A stretch of 64,000 nucleotides of DNA, taken from NCBI GenBank assembly GCA_023055425.1, contig JALGPY010000006.1:72758127-72822126 (forward strand). Reading direction: 5' to 3'. The number at the start of each line of letters is the position of its first letter. The stretch's first letter is position 1. The stretch is from Linanthus parryae (Eukaryota; Streptophyta; Magnoliopsida; Ericales; Polemoniaceae). The notes beneath the pieces were generated by a model that had not been told where the DNA came from, did no database searches, and saw nothing but the letters and a program-made list of their open reading frames with translations. This document shows positions 12,235 through 24,247 of the stretch, piece after piece. Both the position numbers and the translations under genes were made by a program.

Positions 12235-12236
12235 GT

Positions 12237-12248
12237 TGGTATCAGAGC
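12237..12248 (+). other. Primer-binding site of F
   Basis: TGGTATCAGAGC, complementary to the 3' end of initiator tRNA-Met, two bases after the LTR end. Confidence 0.85.
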
Positions 12249-12284
12249 TTTGGTTCACTGTAAGGATTTAACCATCTTGTGACT

Positions 12285-14145
12285 ATGAGTAATGTAGGTG
12301 ATGGAGAATTCTCTCAAGGAAGATCAGCCAATATACCTTCATTGTTCTGTGGTGACAACTTTGCTCACTGGAAGAAATTGATGAAGAAGTTCATCATAGA
12401 TCAAGACATGTAGCTATGGTCAATTACTCAAAATGGTCCCTATATTTAATATACTACTTCTCATGGGATCAGAAATGCTAAGAAAGAAGATGATCTTTCA
12501 ATTACAGAATGGGTAAAGGTATCCAAAAATTATAAAGCTATGAACTTGTTATATTGTGCTCTTAGTGCAGTGAGTTCAACGGGATTTCCAACTGCAAGAG
12601 TGCCAAGGAGATTTGGGACATTTTGTCTGTAACAAATGAATGAACTAGTTAGGTCAAGCAGACCAAAATCAACATTCTTCTAAGGCAGTATGAGTTATTC
12701 AAGATGAATTTTGATGAATCCATCAATGACATGCTCAAAATATTCACACACATTGTGAATAACTTGGAGTCCTTGGGAAAAGAATTCTCAAATGAAGAAA
12801 AAGTCAGAAAAATTCGAATAAGTTTGCCAAAAGCCAAGTGGGAGCCAACGTCAACTGCAATTGAGGAAGCTCGGGATTTGAGCATTCTTGAGCTAGATGA
12901 TCTGCAAGCTCACTCATGAGATTTATATGAAGGAAGTAGACGTTGACATGGGTGACATAATCAAGAACCTAGCACTCAAGGCAAAAGACAGTGAAAAATA
13001 TCAAGGCCTTGAACAGGAAGATGATGATGATGAAGAAGCCTTATCCTTGATCTCTAAAGCTTTGACCAGAATTCTGAAGATGAAAAATTTTGTTGGAAAC
13101 AAGGATTACAACAAAGACAAGTCCAGATCCTCAACCAGCAAGGATCACAGAGGTAAGTCTTCGTCACATTGAAATAAATCTAAAGTAATGAATTGCTTAG
13201 AATGTGGAGATGCAGATCACTTGGTGAGAGATTGTCTTCAAAAGGAGAAGAATAGAAATTTTCCCAAGAAGGAAAATGACAACAGAAGGAAGAAAGCTAT
13301 GGTTGCATCATGGAGTGATTCTGATTCATCCATTGAATCAAATTCAGATGAAGAAAAGCAAATCTATGTCTAATGGATGAGCATGAAGAAGAAAACAGCT
13401 CAGACAAGCATATGGAGGAGATGCTAAAAAATCTTCTTGCTAGTCCTTCTGATGTTCTACCCGAAATTCTAGAAAGTATATTTTTAAAGGAGGAAAGCTA
13501 TAGAAATGAGATTGGGTCTTTGTAGGTGAAATTTCATGAGAAAGCTAAGGAAAATTTGAGTTTAGTTTTGCAGAATAAAAATATTGAAGTTTCTAAGTCA
13601 AAAACTGACAGTGACTTCAATGACTTGGACAACATGTTCAAAGCTTTGAAGGCACAGTTTAAAGAAGTTTTAGATAAAAAATCTTTTTTAACTGATGAGT
13701 TTGTTGCTCTAAAACATTATTCAAATGATTTAGAACAACAAAAAAATTCTTTGACTGAGAAACTTCATGAATCAAAGAAAGTTTTGTCAAGATTTGCAGG
13801 CTCTGAACATAATCTTAATCTCATGCTTGGAGGAAGTCTACATTCTGTACACAAAAGTGGAATTGGTTACAATCCAAATTTTCCAAAGAAGAACCAAACC
13901 ACATTTGTGAAGGCAGGAAACAGACATTCTCCAAAATGTAATTATTGTGGAAAAACTGGACATCTGAAGTTAACTTGCCCCTTTAGAAGGACATAACCTC
14001 ACATATTGAGGAACACTTATCCTTATCATATTAAGGGACAAGTGAAGCAGATTTCAGTTCCTAAAGGAATTAGACCACCTAACATGGTTTATTCTGAATA
14101 TGAATCCAAATTCGACATTTGGTCTAATAGCTTGTTGAGGCATTG
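12285..14145 (+). pseudogene. Gag of element F, broken
   Basis: It starts MSNVGDGEFSQGRSAN, aligning with the Gag start of D and E. Stops interrupt it (for example codon 45) and frames shift near 12600, 12920 and 13380. Two zinc knuckles remain: CLECGDADHLVRDC at about 13194 and CNYCGKTGHLKLTC at about 13938. Between them lies a charged, coiled-coil-like stretch including FKALKAQFKEV. Gag would form the cytoplasmic particle and bind element RNA, but no full-length protein can be made. Confidence 0.8.
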
Positions 14146-14149
14146 ATTG

Positions 14150-16557
14150 AATTTTACAGGCTGTCACCAAAGCTTTGAAGGATCAAAAGTGGATTTAAGA
14201 CAGTGGTTGTTCCAGGAATATGAGAGGAAAAAATCTTTGTTCTCAGAACTTAAGGAGCAATATGGGGGAACAATCACACTTGTGACAAATGCAATATTAT
14301 TGGCATAGGTAGTATTGGTAATGAATCGGCAAATTCCATTTCCGATGTTTACTTGGTAGAAGGTTTGAAATATAATCTGCTTAGTGTATCTCAATTATGT
14401 TATAAGGGTAATAGAGTTGTTTTTGACAAGGAAAAATGTGTGGTGCAAGATGAGAAATCTGGAAATTCCATACTCACTGCTCCTAGGTCATACAATGTTT
14501 ATGCTATGAGTACTAACAAAGTTGCAGGTGAAAGTCTAAAGTGTCTCAAAGCTTTGAAGGATGACTCAAAGCTTTGGCATAAAAAACTTGGGAATATAAA
14601 CATGCATACAATGAACAAACTCATCTCAAAGTACTTGGTAAGAGGATTACCATCTATGAGATTCAAAGACGATGAGATCTCCAAGGCATGTACCCAAGGT
14701 AAACTGACAAGCAGTTCATTCAAGCCAAAGAACTTTTTAAGTACTACTAGATCCTTAGAGTTGATGCACATGGACTTGTGTGGTTCTATGAGGGTTCAAA
14801 CACCCAAATGTAAGAAATATATGCTTGTTGTGGTAGATGATTACTCTAGATTTACTTGGGTTATGTTTATTAGAGAAAAATATGAAGCATTGTCTGAATT
14901 CTCAAAGCTTTGTAAAGAGCTTCAAACTTTGAAAAAATCACCTCTTGTATCTATTAGAAGTGATCATGGCAGAGAGTTTGATCAACTAGATTTTAACTTA
15001 TTTTGTGCAAAGCATGGCATCTCACACAAATTTTCTGCACCTAGAACTCCACAGCAGAATGGAGTAGTTGAGAGGAACAATAGGACACTTGAATATATGT
15101 CTAGAACTATGCTACTTTAAAGTCACTTGCCAAAATATCTCTGGGCAGAAGCTGTTAACACTGCCAATTATGTGCTGAATAGATGTTTGATTAGGCCTAT
15201 TTTGAAGAAAACTCCTTATAAACTTTTCAAAAGGCAGAAAGCCAAGTGTTTCTTACCTAAAGCCTTTTGGTTGTACTTGCTATGTGCATAATAATGGTAA
15301 GGATAATCTTGGTAAATTTGATGCTATGAGTGACGAAGGTGTATTTCTTGGTTGTTCTCAAACTAGCAAAGCTTATAGGGTTTTCAATAAGAGAACTAAA
15401 GGTTTAGAGGAGAGAATTCATGTGATTTTTGATAAAAGTGCTAATGATTCCTTGAGCGAAAATTTTGCAGATCTAAATCTGAATAAGTATGAGGCAAATG
15501 ATGACCTTGAGGAAGAAAAATGAAGCAAAACTAATCTCCACGAACAGACAGAAGAATCTCAAAGCTTTGGCCATCCTCCTGAATCAAAATCTCAAAGCTT
15601 TGAGACTGGATCTCACAGAACACAAAGTGCTCCAGCTACTGCTTCAAATTCTTAAAGGATTGAAAAAATTAATGGAGAACTAGAACCCTGGACACCAAGG
15701 AAGAGATTCAAGTATTTATCAGCTCATCCAACAGACAATATCATTTCAGATCCAACAAATGGTACGCAGACCAGAGGAAAATTGAAGAACTTGTGTGCCT
15801 TCAATGCTTTTGTATCAGTTATTGAACCTAAGAATGCAAAGGTAGGATTAAAAGATGAATATTTGATCATTGCAATGAAGTATTAGCTGAATGAATTTGA
15901 GAGTAACAAGGTGTGGTACCTAGTTCATAGGGTAAAGACTCAATCATTCATTGGAATCAGATGGGTGTTCCGAAACAAACTTGATGAAAATGGCAAGGTT
16001 GTGAGAAACAAAGCCAGACTTGTGGCACAGGGATATAATCAACAAGAAGGTATTGATTATGAGGAGACATTTGCTCCTGTTTCCAGGTTAGAAGCTATCA
16101 GAATACTTCTTGAATTTCCATCTTATAAAAACATAAAGCTTTATCAAATGGATGTCAAATGTGCTTTCCTAAATGGTTATTTATAAGAGGAAGTATATGT
16201 TTATCAACCTCCTGGTTTTGAAGTTGACAACTTTTCTGATCATGTTTACAAATTAGACAAAGCTCTCTATGGCCTCAAGCAAGCTCCAAGGGCTTGGTGT
16301 GACACACTGTCAAAGTATTTACTTGAAAATAATTTTAAGAGAGGTCTAGTAGACAAAACTCTTTTTATTAAAAGTCATGAAAAGTACATCTTAGTAGTAC
16401 AAATTTATGTTGATAATATATTATTTGGTGCTACTAATGATGCTCTATTAAAAGATTTTTGAGGTCTAATGTGCAGGGAATTTGAAATGAGCTTGATGAG
16501 AGAGTTAAATTTCTTTCTTGGACTTCATGTACATCATGCAGGATTCTTTGAATACTA
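14150..16557 (+). pseudogene. Pol of element F (protease, integrase, partial reverse transcriptase), broken
   Basis: The protease motif region at about 14180 is out of frame. The best surviving frame, 14353-15120 (255 codons), holds the GAG-pre-integrase finger and integrase core: MDLCGSMR, then IRSDHGREF, then TPQQNGVVER (D, D and E of the triad). It ends in a stop. The reverse transcriptase is recognisable from [14 protein letters not shown] (about 15964) through YGLKQAPRAW. The catalytic YVDD box reads YVDN, so the enzyme would be dead even without the stops. The sequence is cut at 16557 before RNase H. Confidence 0.82.
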
Positions 16558-17445
16558 GGACCTACGTCTCTACCTCAAGAATTTGATCCCTGCAGGATTT
16601 TCAACTCAATTCTTATTAATCAAAAGCTAAGCCCTAGATCTCAAGCACAGAGATTTCCTTTACTCTGTTACTTCTTTTGGTTCTCACTAACCTATATAGT
16701 ACCTGCTCTAGCTAACCGATTCTGCAATAATTCTCTGTTGTTCACTTAGACAACTCACTAGAATAAGATAATAGAAGTATTATCAAAATGATGTACAAAT
16801 TAAGTACAGAAAGGATAACACTGAGAACTAGTGAAGCAATGGAGTATGCAGTGATCTTCTGATGCTTGGATTGAGTGAATTTAATCTCGTTCTGTATTGC
16901 TTGTCAGACCTTGAGAGTGTTTGAACGTCTCTGTCAAAGTTCTGCACCAATTCTCTCTGCAATTCCCTCTCTTATGCTGCTAGTTTGAAATGAAGATTTG
17001 TAGGATCTTCTTCAAACAAATTCTCCTAAAATCAAGCAGCATATCTTGATTCTCTAACAGCTTTTCCCAACGGCTAGTTGCTCAGTATCTTTTAAGATAC
17101 TGACTTGATCTTTTATCCGATAGTGTTAGGAAAGTCCAGGCATGATTGCACAAGAAAAGAATCCATTTGAAAATCTTATTTTCTTTCGTGCAAACACACA
17201 GATTATGAAATAGTTCCTGCAAAATAGGTAGGTAATTAATCTTTCCAAAACTAGTCAAACAGAGAGATTAGCAATAGTTTTGAGGAATATTTTTTTTTTT
17301 CTTTCATCATCAAATAAGACATAACCAAGCATATGAGATCAAAAATCAAATTAGAATGAAAAGCTCCCCAGTTCATGCCATATATTGCAGTATAGTTTCA
17401 AGCCTTTGAAAGATGTTTCAATGCCTTGAAACAGCGCAGTTTTCA
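16558..17445 (-). repeat. Inverted partial Sirevirus LTR (G)
   Basis: Read on the minus strand from 17445 it starts TGAAAACTGCGC and follows the LTR of element D through the GTTGAAAATCC...GTAGAGACGTAGG block. It stops before the last 300 or so bases of the LTR. Upstream of its start there is no polypurine tract but unrelated DNA, so it is a 5' LTR or solo LTR rather than a 3' LTR. It joins element F head to tail in opposite orientation at 16557/16558. Confidence 0.75.
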
Positions 17446-17960
17446 ACATTGAATGCAAAATGTCCCATTGACAGGATACACAACTCCGTGTAATACGGCT
17501 TGACTTTATTTTCCTTATCCGCTCTAATTGGATTGAATCTGAATTCCTCACGTGAATGGAGGAACATTAGGTTGTTCACTGTATCGATGCAATAGAAAAT
17601 TTGCCTTTATTTTGTTTCCTTTCTCTTCCATTTACTGAGCCGTGCATTTAATTAGAGCAACTAAGTGTGGGTTTTTTCGGTTAGCTCTTGAAACCGCCGT
17701 AAGGGATCGTGGTGTACATTCTCCAACTTCACTTAGGCCGAAGCAATGTACCACATTAAACCAACTCAACACGAAGGTCCAACCCAAATTTACAAGAGAC
17801 CACAAGTTTCCACTTGAATACAGAGTAATCGACTACCATAGGACCTTATCATCCTAGCACAATAAAGGAACTTAAAGTATCCCCAATATTTACTTTCCAC
17901 AGTTTCCTAAATATTGGGGACATCCTTTCATGAAATAAGCACGCAAGATACTAAGATTAA
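17446..17960. other. No gene seen
   Basis: Sequence between the inverted LTR G and non-autonomous element A. It holds no ORF with family resemblance; its one notable structure is the hairpin at 17880-17920. Confidence 0.45.
17880..17920. repeat. Perfect 13-bp inverted repeat (hairpin)
   Basis: TCCCCAATATTTA at 17880-17892 and its exact reverse complement at 17908-17920 are separated by 15 bases. No T run follows, so it does not look like a terminator. Confidence 0.85.
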
Positions 17961-18808
17961 AAAATTTATACTACTACGACACTTCCTATTCTCAGAGACT
18001 CTTTCACTGAACTCTTTTCGGTTTCTAGTTCCTAGGTTGCCCTTATTCTAAAAAAAAATCAATTTTTCTGATTTTTCTGCTTTTCTATTTTTTTTTTTAC
18101 TCTGACTCTATATGTGTTGGCCAACTCTACTAACCACATAACATTTGGGTAGGGGGGGACTCAATAAGTTAAGTGCAAACAAATGCATACTAACAATATG
18201 ACACATTACGACAATATATTAAAACACGACACTAAACACAAATCTCACAATACGACAATCTAATCTACATGTAAATCGGGATACAAAACAAACATGGCTA
18301 GCAAGTATCTACAACCCCCCCAACACACTTAAGTGTTTCGTTGTCCTTACAGAATTTAGAGAGCAACTAAGAGGACTCTGCACCTAAATGCGTGGCCAAT
18401 GGATCTACTTAAATTGAGAAAAAAGAAGCAGCGATACTCACAAACCCCCGCTTACTGACTGAGCTTTCCCGAGCAATCCCCAAGCCACGTTGAATGACAA
18501 TGCACCCCCCTAAGGTTGCGCGTGAATTGTCACATGACAGTAATTGCTCCATGCTGTGAACAATGCACACGAAAAATCCCCAGCTAACTACATGAGTCCC
18601 CATGCGGGTCAAATGTGCCAAGGCACACAGAGGTAGATTTTGCGCAAAACATTACCGGAAACCACTAGAAAAATCATCATTATTTCTCTCTCGCCTCTCA
18701 AAAATTCACATTGAGAACTCAAAAGAAAATAAAATAACAAACAGCTTAGTCTATGTTGGGTTGCCTCCCAAGCATCGCTTGTAATTTAAGGTCGACGGCC
18801 CTAACCTG

Positions 18809-19860
18809 TTACCTTAACCGAAAAAGGAGACTGGAGGATTCTTGATCCCTCAACTTCTTCTTCATCCACCATCTTTCCTCAATGAATTTTACCCTATGAG
18901 CACCCATGTACTTTAGCAATGGTGGAAAGTTGTTGAAGCTAACCCTTTTCATCTTGCATATTATCTTCTTCATCAACTTCCACAAAGTACCACTGGGCCC
19001 AAATGCATTTCTCTCCATGAAGTCATCTCAGTAGTACCTCTTTTGTGCTAGATGCTCTTCACTCACCACATGTACCTCATCCACACCCCCACACTTGCTG
19101 ATTTCCAAATCCTTGACTATGGCATATAGGTCGTCAACGAAAATAGTCCATCGGACAAGGAATTGTGGGTTGCCCATGACATTATTCCCCATAAGAATCT
19201 CCATGTACAAGTCTTTTCAACTCATTACAGACTTTATTAATATGATATATGTAAAATTCTTCATACATTTGAGTTGGGGCTTTTACCTCGAGGGCAATGG
19301 ACCCAGTTTCATCATCAGCTTCCTCATCATCACGTTACTAGGCCTTAATGTCAATGTCTTACCATTCATGCCAAGGACGTGAGATAATTGGGGGTTCCAT
19401 CTTGCTGAACATCACTTCCTCCATTCTTCACAAACTCTTCCATCCTAATCTGAATCAGCGTTAAAGTCCTCATAAGTGGTAAAGTCCACAAATTGTTCAT
19501 GGACATTGAACTCTTCGTTCAGCTCAGGAACCTCTTCTTCCACTGTAGCTCGCGACGCATTCTGTTGTTCTTGCTCCATCTTAGCCTAAAATTTCTTATG
19601 CATCTCTCCCAAAGCTAGAAGCCAATGAGGAACGTCTGAATCGCCATGTTGTGGAGGTGATGATGAAGGATCAATTGGCGATAAATCCTTTTGATAGTGT
19701 CAATGAAATGGGTCACTGTTGTCATGATAAATGTCACATCGGTAGCACCAAAATATGCATGCATCTTCTTCTTCTTCATGATTACCCCTACAGTTGAAAT
19801 AGTGGGGGGGTACTGAGAGTGCCCCGAATCTTAATATTTTCTCCACATGCTTACAATATC
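18809..19860 (-). pseudogene. Uncharacterised protein of element A, broken copy
   Basis: Not a family I recognise. In order it shows a Cys/His-rich segment (CRGNHEEEEDACIFWCYRC, about 19810), a Pro/Ser-rich linker with DSDVPHW, an acidic middle, and a basic C-terminal block (CGGVDEVHVV; SGTLWKLMKKIICKMKRV; ERWWMKKKLRD). At least five stops or shifts break it. The same order and motifs occur on the plus strand at 22725-23900 in element B, which is why I treat it as a real, shared gene. A nucleic-acid-binding role would fit the Cys/His cluster and basic tail, but that is inference. Confidence 0.6.
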
Positions 19861-19981
19861 TCCTACTTCATGCGTTCTTGAGAAAACAGACTCACTAGAC
19901 ACTCGTGAAGCAATGAGATAGAAAAGAAAAGAAAAATTTAAGGTACTCTAAACTAACTCCTAACTAACTAATCTACCGTTT

Positions 19982-19999
19982 TCCCCGGCAACGGCGCCA
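19982..19999 (-). other. Primer-binding site of A (tRNA-Asp)
   Basis: On the minus strand it reads TGGCGCCGTTGCCGGGGA, exactly complementary to the 3' end of plant tRNA-Asp(GTC) as I know that sequence. It is 5 bases from the LTR end. Confidence 0.85.
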
Positions 20000-20004
20000 A
20001 AAAT

Positions 20005-20827
20005 TGACTGGAGATTTTACGCCTGTGCGCAAGTGCATGGTCAATTAATATAGAGGTGGTATTTTAACCCCGAGTTATGTAACATGTGTGGAGATTTTAT
20101 GCGTGTACGCAAGTCCAAGGTTGTCGCCCCCAAACAAGCGATTGAAATGGAAATAATAAATAAACTAATATTTTTGGATTTTTTTTACGAAAACAAATAT
20201 TGAGAAACTAGGAAATCTCCTAGGTCACCTAGGGATGTAGACGATTTATGGATCAGCTATTAAACACGTTTATCAATTCTAGTTCCACTGGTTAATAGCA
20301 TAGACAATCTCATGTCAATATCATGTTATTCTACGTCTCAGTTTACTTAGGGTCATGTCAGTCCATCTACGTCTACCGGTCCGTTCTAGTAGGCTAACTA
20401 CGTGCACAAAAATGGGCCATGTCAGTCCAGCGTTGCACAAAACCGTTGAAATATCCTACCGAATCTACCTACTAAGGCCAATCCTACTCACTTCTCTTTT
20501 CGGTCTCGGTGATTTGGGATTGTGTTCATGTTCTCATCACAACTAGGCTAAGTCACTTTCACGCACTCACCTAATTAACTAGCATGTCTGGGTAGCTACT
20601 CCATTCATACTGAGCCTCAAACAAGAACATAAACTAAAAAAATTTAACATTAAGCATGGATTATGAACTATGATGAACATACACTTTAAATGAATGTTAA
20701 ATCCTACCATAAACGTGTCAATAGGCTAGGTTCATAAACAAGTTCATGAAAGAAAAACACCCATTCCATAGAATCAAACCCATAAAGCATGAAACAAGTC
20801 TTAAATCTGGGAATCATAACCGTCTAC
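20005..20827 (-). repeat. Truncated 5' LTR of element A
   Basis: It aligns in reverse complement with the second half of the LTR of B (about 21700-22557), including the AACTCGGGGTT...ATACCACC block next to the primer site. The first half is missing because B inserted at 20828. Confidence 0.75.
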
Positions 20828-22557
20828 TGATAACTCTCTATTAGAGTTATATTTCTTGCACGTTTTATATCATTTTGCGTGATTTCCGGGTTGAGAATCT
20901 TAGTTTTACACTATGAATAGAGAAAAAACATAGAAGTTTAGCTCTAGGCGTTAGTTTGTTAATCCTAGCGTTTCTCGTATGATTTTATGTATTTTTGTCA
21001 CATTTGATCGCACGGGTTGTGTTTCGTGTTGTCTTGACAGGAAACGGAGCTTAGGAGATGGAGCGGAGAGGAGAAAAGGGCATTGGATATTATTCGGGAG
21101 CTAAACGGAGAAGAAATCGTGAAGAAATGGTGAAAAGACATGGAGAGGGGAGGCATGTGTCATTTAATCAAGTTTGCGTAATGGCACTTTAACACCCCTC
21201 CCCATACTTAGCCAAAATTCGAAGCAAAAGTTGAAGAAAACTCATTGTTGTCACGATCAGAGTTGCTGATCGTGTGATCTAAATGTCTGATCACAAAAAC
21301 AGAAACCCAGACCGTGCGATCTGCTAGCAAATTTCCTAACGGGCAAAACACTCAGATCGCATGACCAGAATTAGCAGATCGTGCGATCTGCTGAAGGAAG
21401 AGGCACGCATTTGCTTGTTCTGGCCAAAACTAAGTCGTTTTGAGTTAATTATTTCGTAACCTAGTAGGAGAATAATTAATACACGATTCATTCATTCAAT
21501 TTGAACACTCATGCAAGGAAAAAGAGGACGGCGACGGAGAGGAAGAGAAGGCAAGGCCGAAGCCACCATTGGAGGTCTCTAGGTTTTGATTTCTTCTTCT
21601 TCTTTCACTCAAATCCTGTATGGATAAACTTGTAAGCCTTGTTTGGTTGATTTCAATTAGCTAAACTCCATTGCTAGGCGTCTTTATGATAGCCTAGGGT
21701 TTGTGTAGACGATTGATTTTCTGGGTTGAGACTTTTTTCATGCTATTAATTTAGATCTATTGAATAGACGTAGTTTCTTGAAATTGTTGACGATTCTAGC
21801 CTATTGACACGGTTAGAGTATGAATTGATAATCAATGAGACTATGGTTTTGTTCATAGACATTAATCATGCTTAATGTTAGTCTTTGTTCTCTTTACATG
21901 TTCTTACATTGTGCTTAATCCTTAACAAGAATGGATTCGCGACCCGGACTTGTTAATTAACTAGAAAGTGCACGATGGTGACTTAAACTAGTTGTGAAGA
22001 GTGTATGAACACAATCTCGAATTACGAGACCGAGAGGAAAATTGTTAGGATTGGCCTTAGTGGGTAGATTCAGTAGGTGAGATTCGACTACTTTGTGCAA
22101 CGGTGGACCGAAAAGAACCCTTGTCGTGCATGACGTTAGCCTACTAGAATGGACTGGTAGACGCAAGAGACCGACAGGAGATTGTAGTCAACCGAGATGT
22201 AGAATGACATGAGACCGACAGGAGATTGTCAGTGTAGTTACCTGGCTGAACTAGAATAGGATTAATGTGTTACATAGCCGAACCGAAAATTGTCTACAGC
22301 CCTAGGTGATCTAGAGATTGCCTAGTTTCTCCATATCTTCTTTATTATATTAGTTTGTTATTTCAATTTTCAGTCACTTGTTTGTGGGTGACGAATTCAT
22401 TTATCACTCAATTTTCCTCCCTGTTACCGTACTCTTACTTAATCGCTTAATTAAATAGTCTCGAGTCTGTCCTCGTGGGATCGATAACTCGGGGTTGAAA
22501 TACCACCCCTATATTACTTGACCATGCACTTGCGCATACGTGTAAAGAATCGCATCA
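20828..22557 (+). repeat. 5' LTR of element B (1,730 bp)
   Basis: It begins TGATAACTCTC and ends GCATCA (TG...CA), six bases before the primer site. Between 21250 and 21395 it holds four variants of a GATCGNNNGATC palindrome, the best being GCAGATCGTGCGATCTGC at 21374-21391. From 22190 to 22240 the phrase GACCGACAGGAGATTGT is repeated. Confidence 0.82.
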
Positions 22558-22563
22558 AGTTTT

Positions 22564-22581
22564 TGGCGCCGTTGCCGGGGA
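22564..22581 (+). other. Primer-binding site of B (tRNA-Asp)
   Basis: TGGCGCCGTTGCCGGGGA, complementary to the tRNA-Asp 3' end, shared with A. Copy C has one mismatch at the corresponding site (39382-39399). Confidence 0.88.
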
Positions 22582-22724
22582 AAGCGGTAGATTATTTAGT
22601 TAGGAGTTAGTTTAGAGTACTTTTATTTTAGTTTTATTTTATTTTCCTTTCTCTATCTATGTGCTTCACGGGTATCTCGTGAATTTGTTTTTGCAGGGAC
22701 GCGGGAAGAAAGAGACAATATAAG

Positions 22725-23900
22725 CATGTGGAGCGAAAAATACTATTCCGTTCCCCCTACTGTTTGTACTGCAGGGTAACCTTGAAGAAGGGGACACATG
22801 CATGAGTTGGTGCTATGGATGCAGCATTTGGCACGATCATAGACACCCATGTCGATTTCATCCACCCCATCTCCATCAGTAGCCACAAGAAGATTCAAGG
22901 ACAACTATGGAGAATTTGTGGGAGATGATAAATTTAAACACGAACCTAGTAGAGGAATTGGAGCTCTCAGTGGCAAGGTTATGACATGCTCAAGAGCCAA
23001 ACACGGAATCCTTGCCACATTACATTGAGCCTCAAACTGATCCTCCATCACCACCACCAAAAGATGATGATTCTGACATCCCTGATTGGATTCCATCTTT
23101 GCGAGAGATGCAGAAGAACTTTTGGGCTAAAACGGAGCAAGACCGAGAGTCTGGAACGTGAGCTGCAGTTGTGAAAGAAGAGGTACCTGAGCCGAGCGGA
23201 GAATGCATTGCCCTTGAGCCAGTTGTGGACTTTGCTAATTATGAGGACTCAAACTCTTATTCAGAATGGGGTAGACCTGTGTGCCCAATATGGGAGCACT
23301 TGTCGTATTGCAAGCTAAAACTGCAGGCGCGCCCACTTACTTGGCATGAATGGGATGAAACTGACATTTGGAGCTTGTGTAGTGCTAATGAAGAAACAGT
23401 GTCCATTCCTATTGAGGTAAAAGTCCCAACTCAAATTTATGAAGAATTCTCCATATCTCATATTAATCAAGTCTGCGATGAGTTCGAAAGACTTGTGTAT
23501 GGAGATTCTGATAGAAAAGAATGTAATGGACCACTCTCAATTTCTTGTCCAACTGGCTACATTGATGATGATTTATATGTCATAGTCAAGGAATTGGGAA
23601 TCACTCAGCGTGGTGCATGAGTTTAATGAAGAGAGTATAGCACCAAAGAGGTACTACTGGGATGACTTTATGGAGCATGATGCGTTTGAGCCCAGTGGTA
23701 CTTGGTGGAAGATGATAAAGAAGATAAAATGCAAGATGAAAATAGTCATCTTCTACACTTCTCCACCATCTTTACAGCAGAGGGGTGCACTTGTGAAGAG
23801 AGTTCTGGAAAAGAGATGGTGGAAGAAGAAGAAGTGGAGGGATAAAGCTGCCTCCACTATCCTTGTCGGTTGAGGTAACCAGGTCGGGTCCGACCTTAAG
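22725..23900 (+). pseudogene. Uncharacterised protein of element B, best-preserved copy but frameshifted
   Basis: Begins MWSEKYYSVPP near 22725. The Cys/His segment (CMSWCYGCSIWHDHRHPC, about 22803) is a frame away because one G is missing relative to copy C. The Pro-rich linker follows (about 23040-23160), then an open frame of 149 codons (23171-23620) rich in acidic residues. It shifts near 23610 to a frame ending at 23873 with YYWDDFMEHDAFEPSGTWWK, a KKIKCKMK block and ERWWKKKKWRD. Intact length would be roughly 380 residues. No gag, protease, reverse transcriptase or integrase motif is present. The protein is unknown to me. Conservation between A and B after strong divergence argues that it was once under selection. 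Confidence 0.6.
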
Positions 23901-24247
23901 TTACAAGATCTTCATGGGAGGCAACCCAATGTAGAGTAGGATGCTGTTTATTTTTGCTTTTATTTATGAGTTCTCCATACCAGTTTTTGAGAGGTAAGAG
24001 AGAGGGACTGATGAATTATCTAGTGTTTGCAGGTTATGTTTAGCGAAAAATCTACCCAGGTGTGCCATGGCACATTTGACCCACATGGGGACTCGTGAGG
24101 GAGTTGGGGATTTTTCTTGTGCATTGCTCGCAGCATGGAGCAAACTACCCCGGTGTGAGAGGAACACGCGACCTTAGGGGAGCTACGTTGTAGCATGATG
24201 TAGCTTAGGGATTGATCAGGGGATTTCATAAGCGGGAGACTGTCAAC

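Larger units (their letters stand above)
10700..16557 (+). mobile_element. Sirevirus-like Copia element F, truncated in the reverse transcriptase
   Basis: The order is 5' LTR, Met-type primer site at 12237, gag with two zinc knuckles, protease, integrase, and reverse transcriptase up to 16557. There it stops abruptly against an inverted LTR fragment (G). RNase H, the extra ORF and a same-strand 3' LTR are missing. All domains are broken by stops. It is the most diverged of the three Sirevirus-like copies here, so probably the oldest. The Sirevirus assignment rests on the long Gag, the AGGGGGAG tracts and the palindromic motif shared with D and E. Confidence 0.85.
17961..20827 (-). mobile_element. 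Non-autonomous tRNA-Asp-primed LTR element A (Gypsy-like)
   Basis: Minus-strand order: truncated 5' LTR (20827-20005), tRNA-Asp primer site (19999-19982), one decayed ORF (about 19860-18809), then a 3' untranslated part ending in a GAGTCCCCCC and poly-A-rich region near 18060-18160. GGGAGGCAACCCA (about 18757-18770, minus strand) is typical of the 3' part of plant Gypsy/Athila-type elements, as far as I recall. No gag-pol domain is present. The left end is approximate. The 5' LTR is interrupted by element B at 20828. Confidence 0.75.

Noticed and set aside
16558..17445. Autointegration of element F as the source of inverted LTR G
   Set aside because: Cannot be separated from inversion or end-joining here; the flanking quintets do not give a matching target duplication, so I did not adopt it.
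20005..22557. Reading A and B as one element with inverted LTRs, or as a foldback transposon
   Set aside because: Each has its own primer site and ORF, and B's complete LTR starts within A's LTR, which is a plain nested insertion in opposite orientation.
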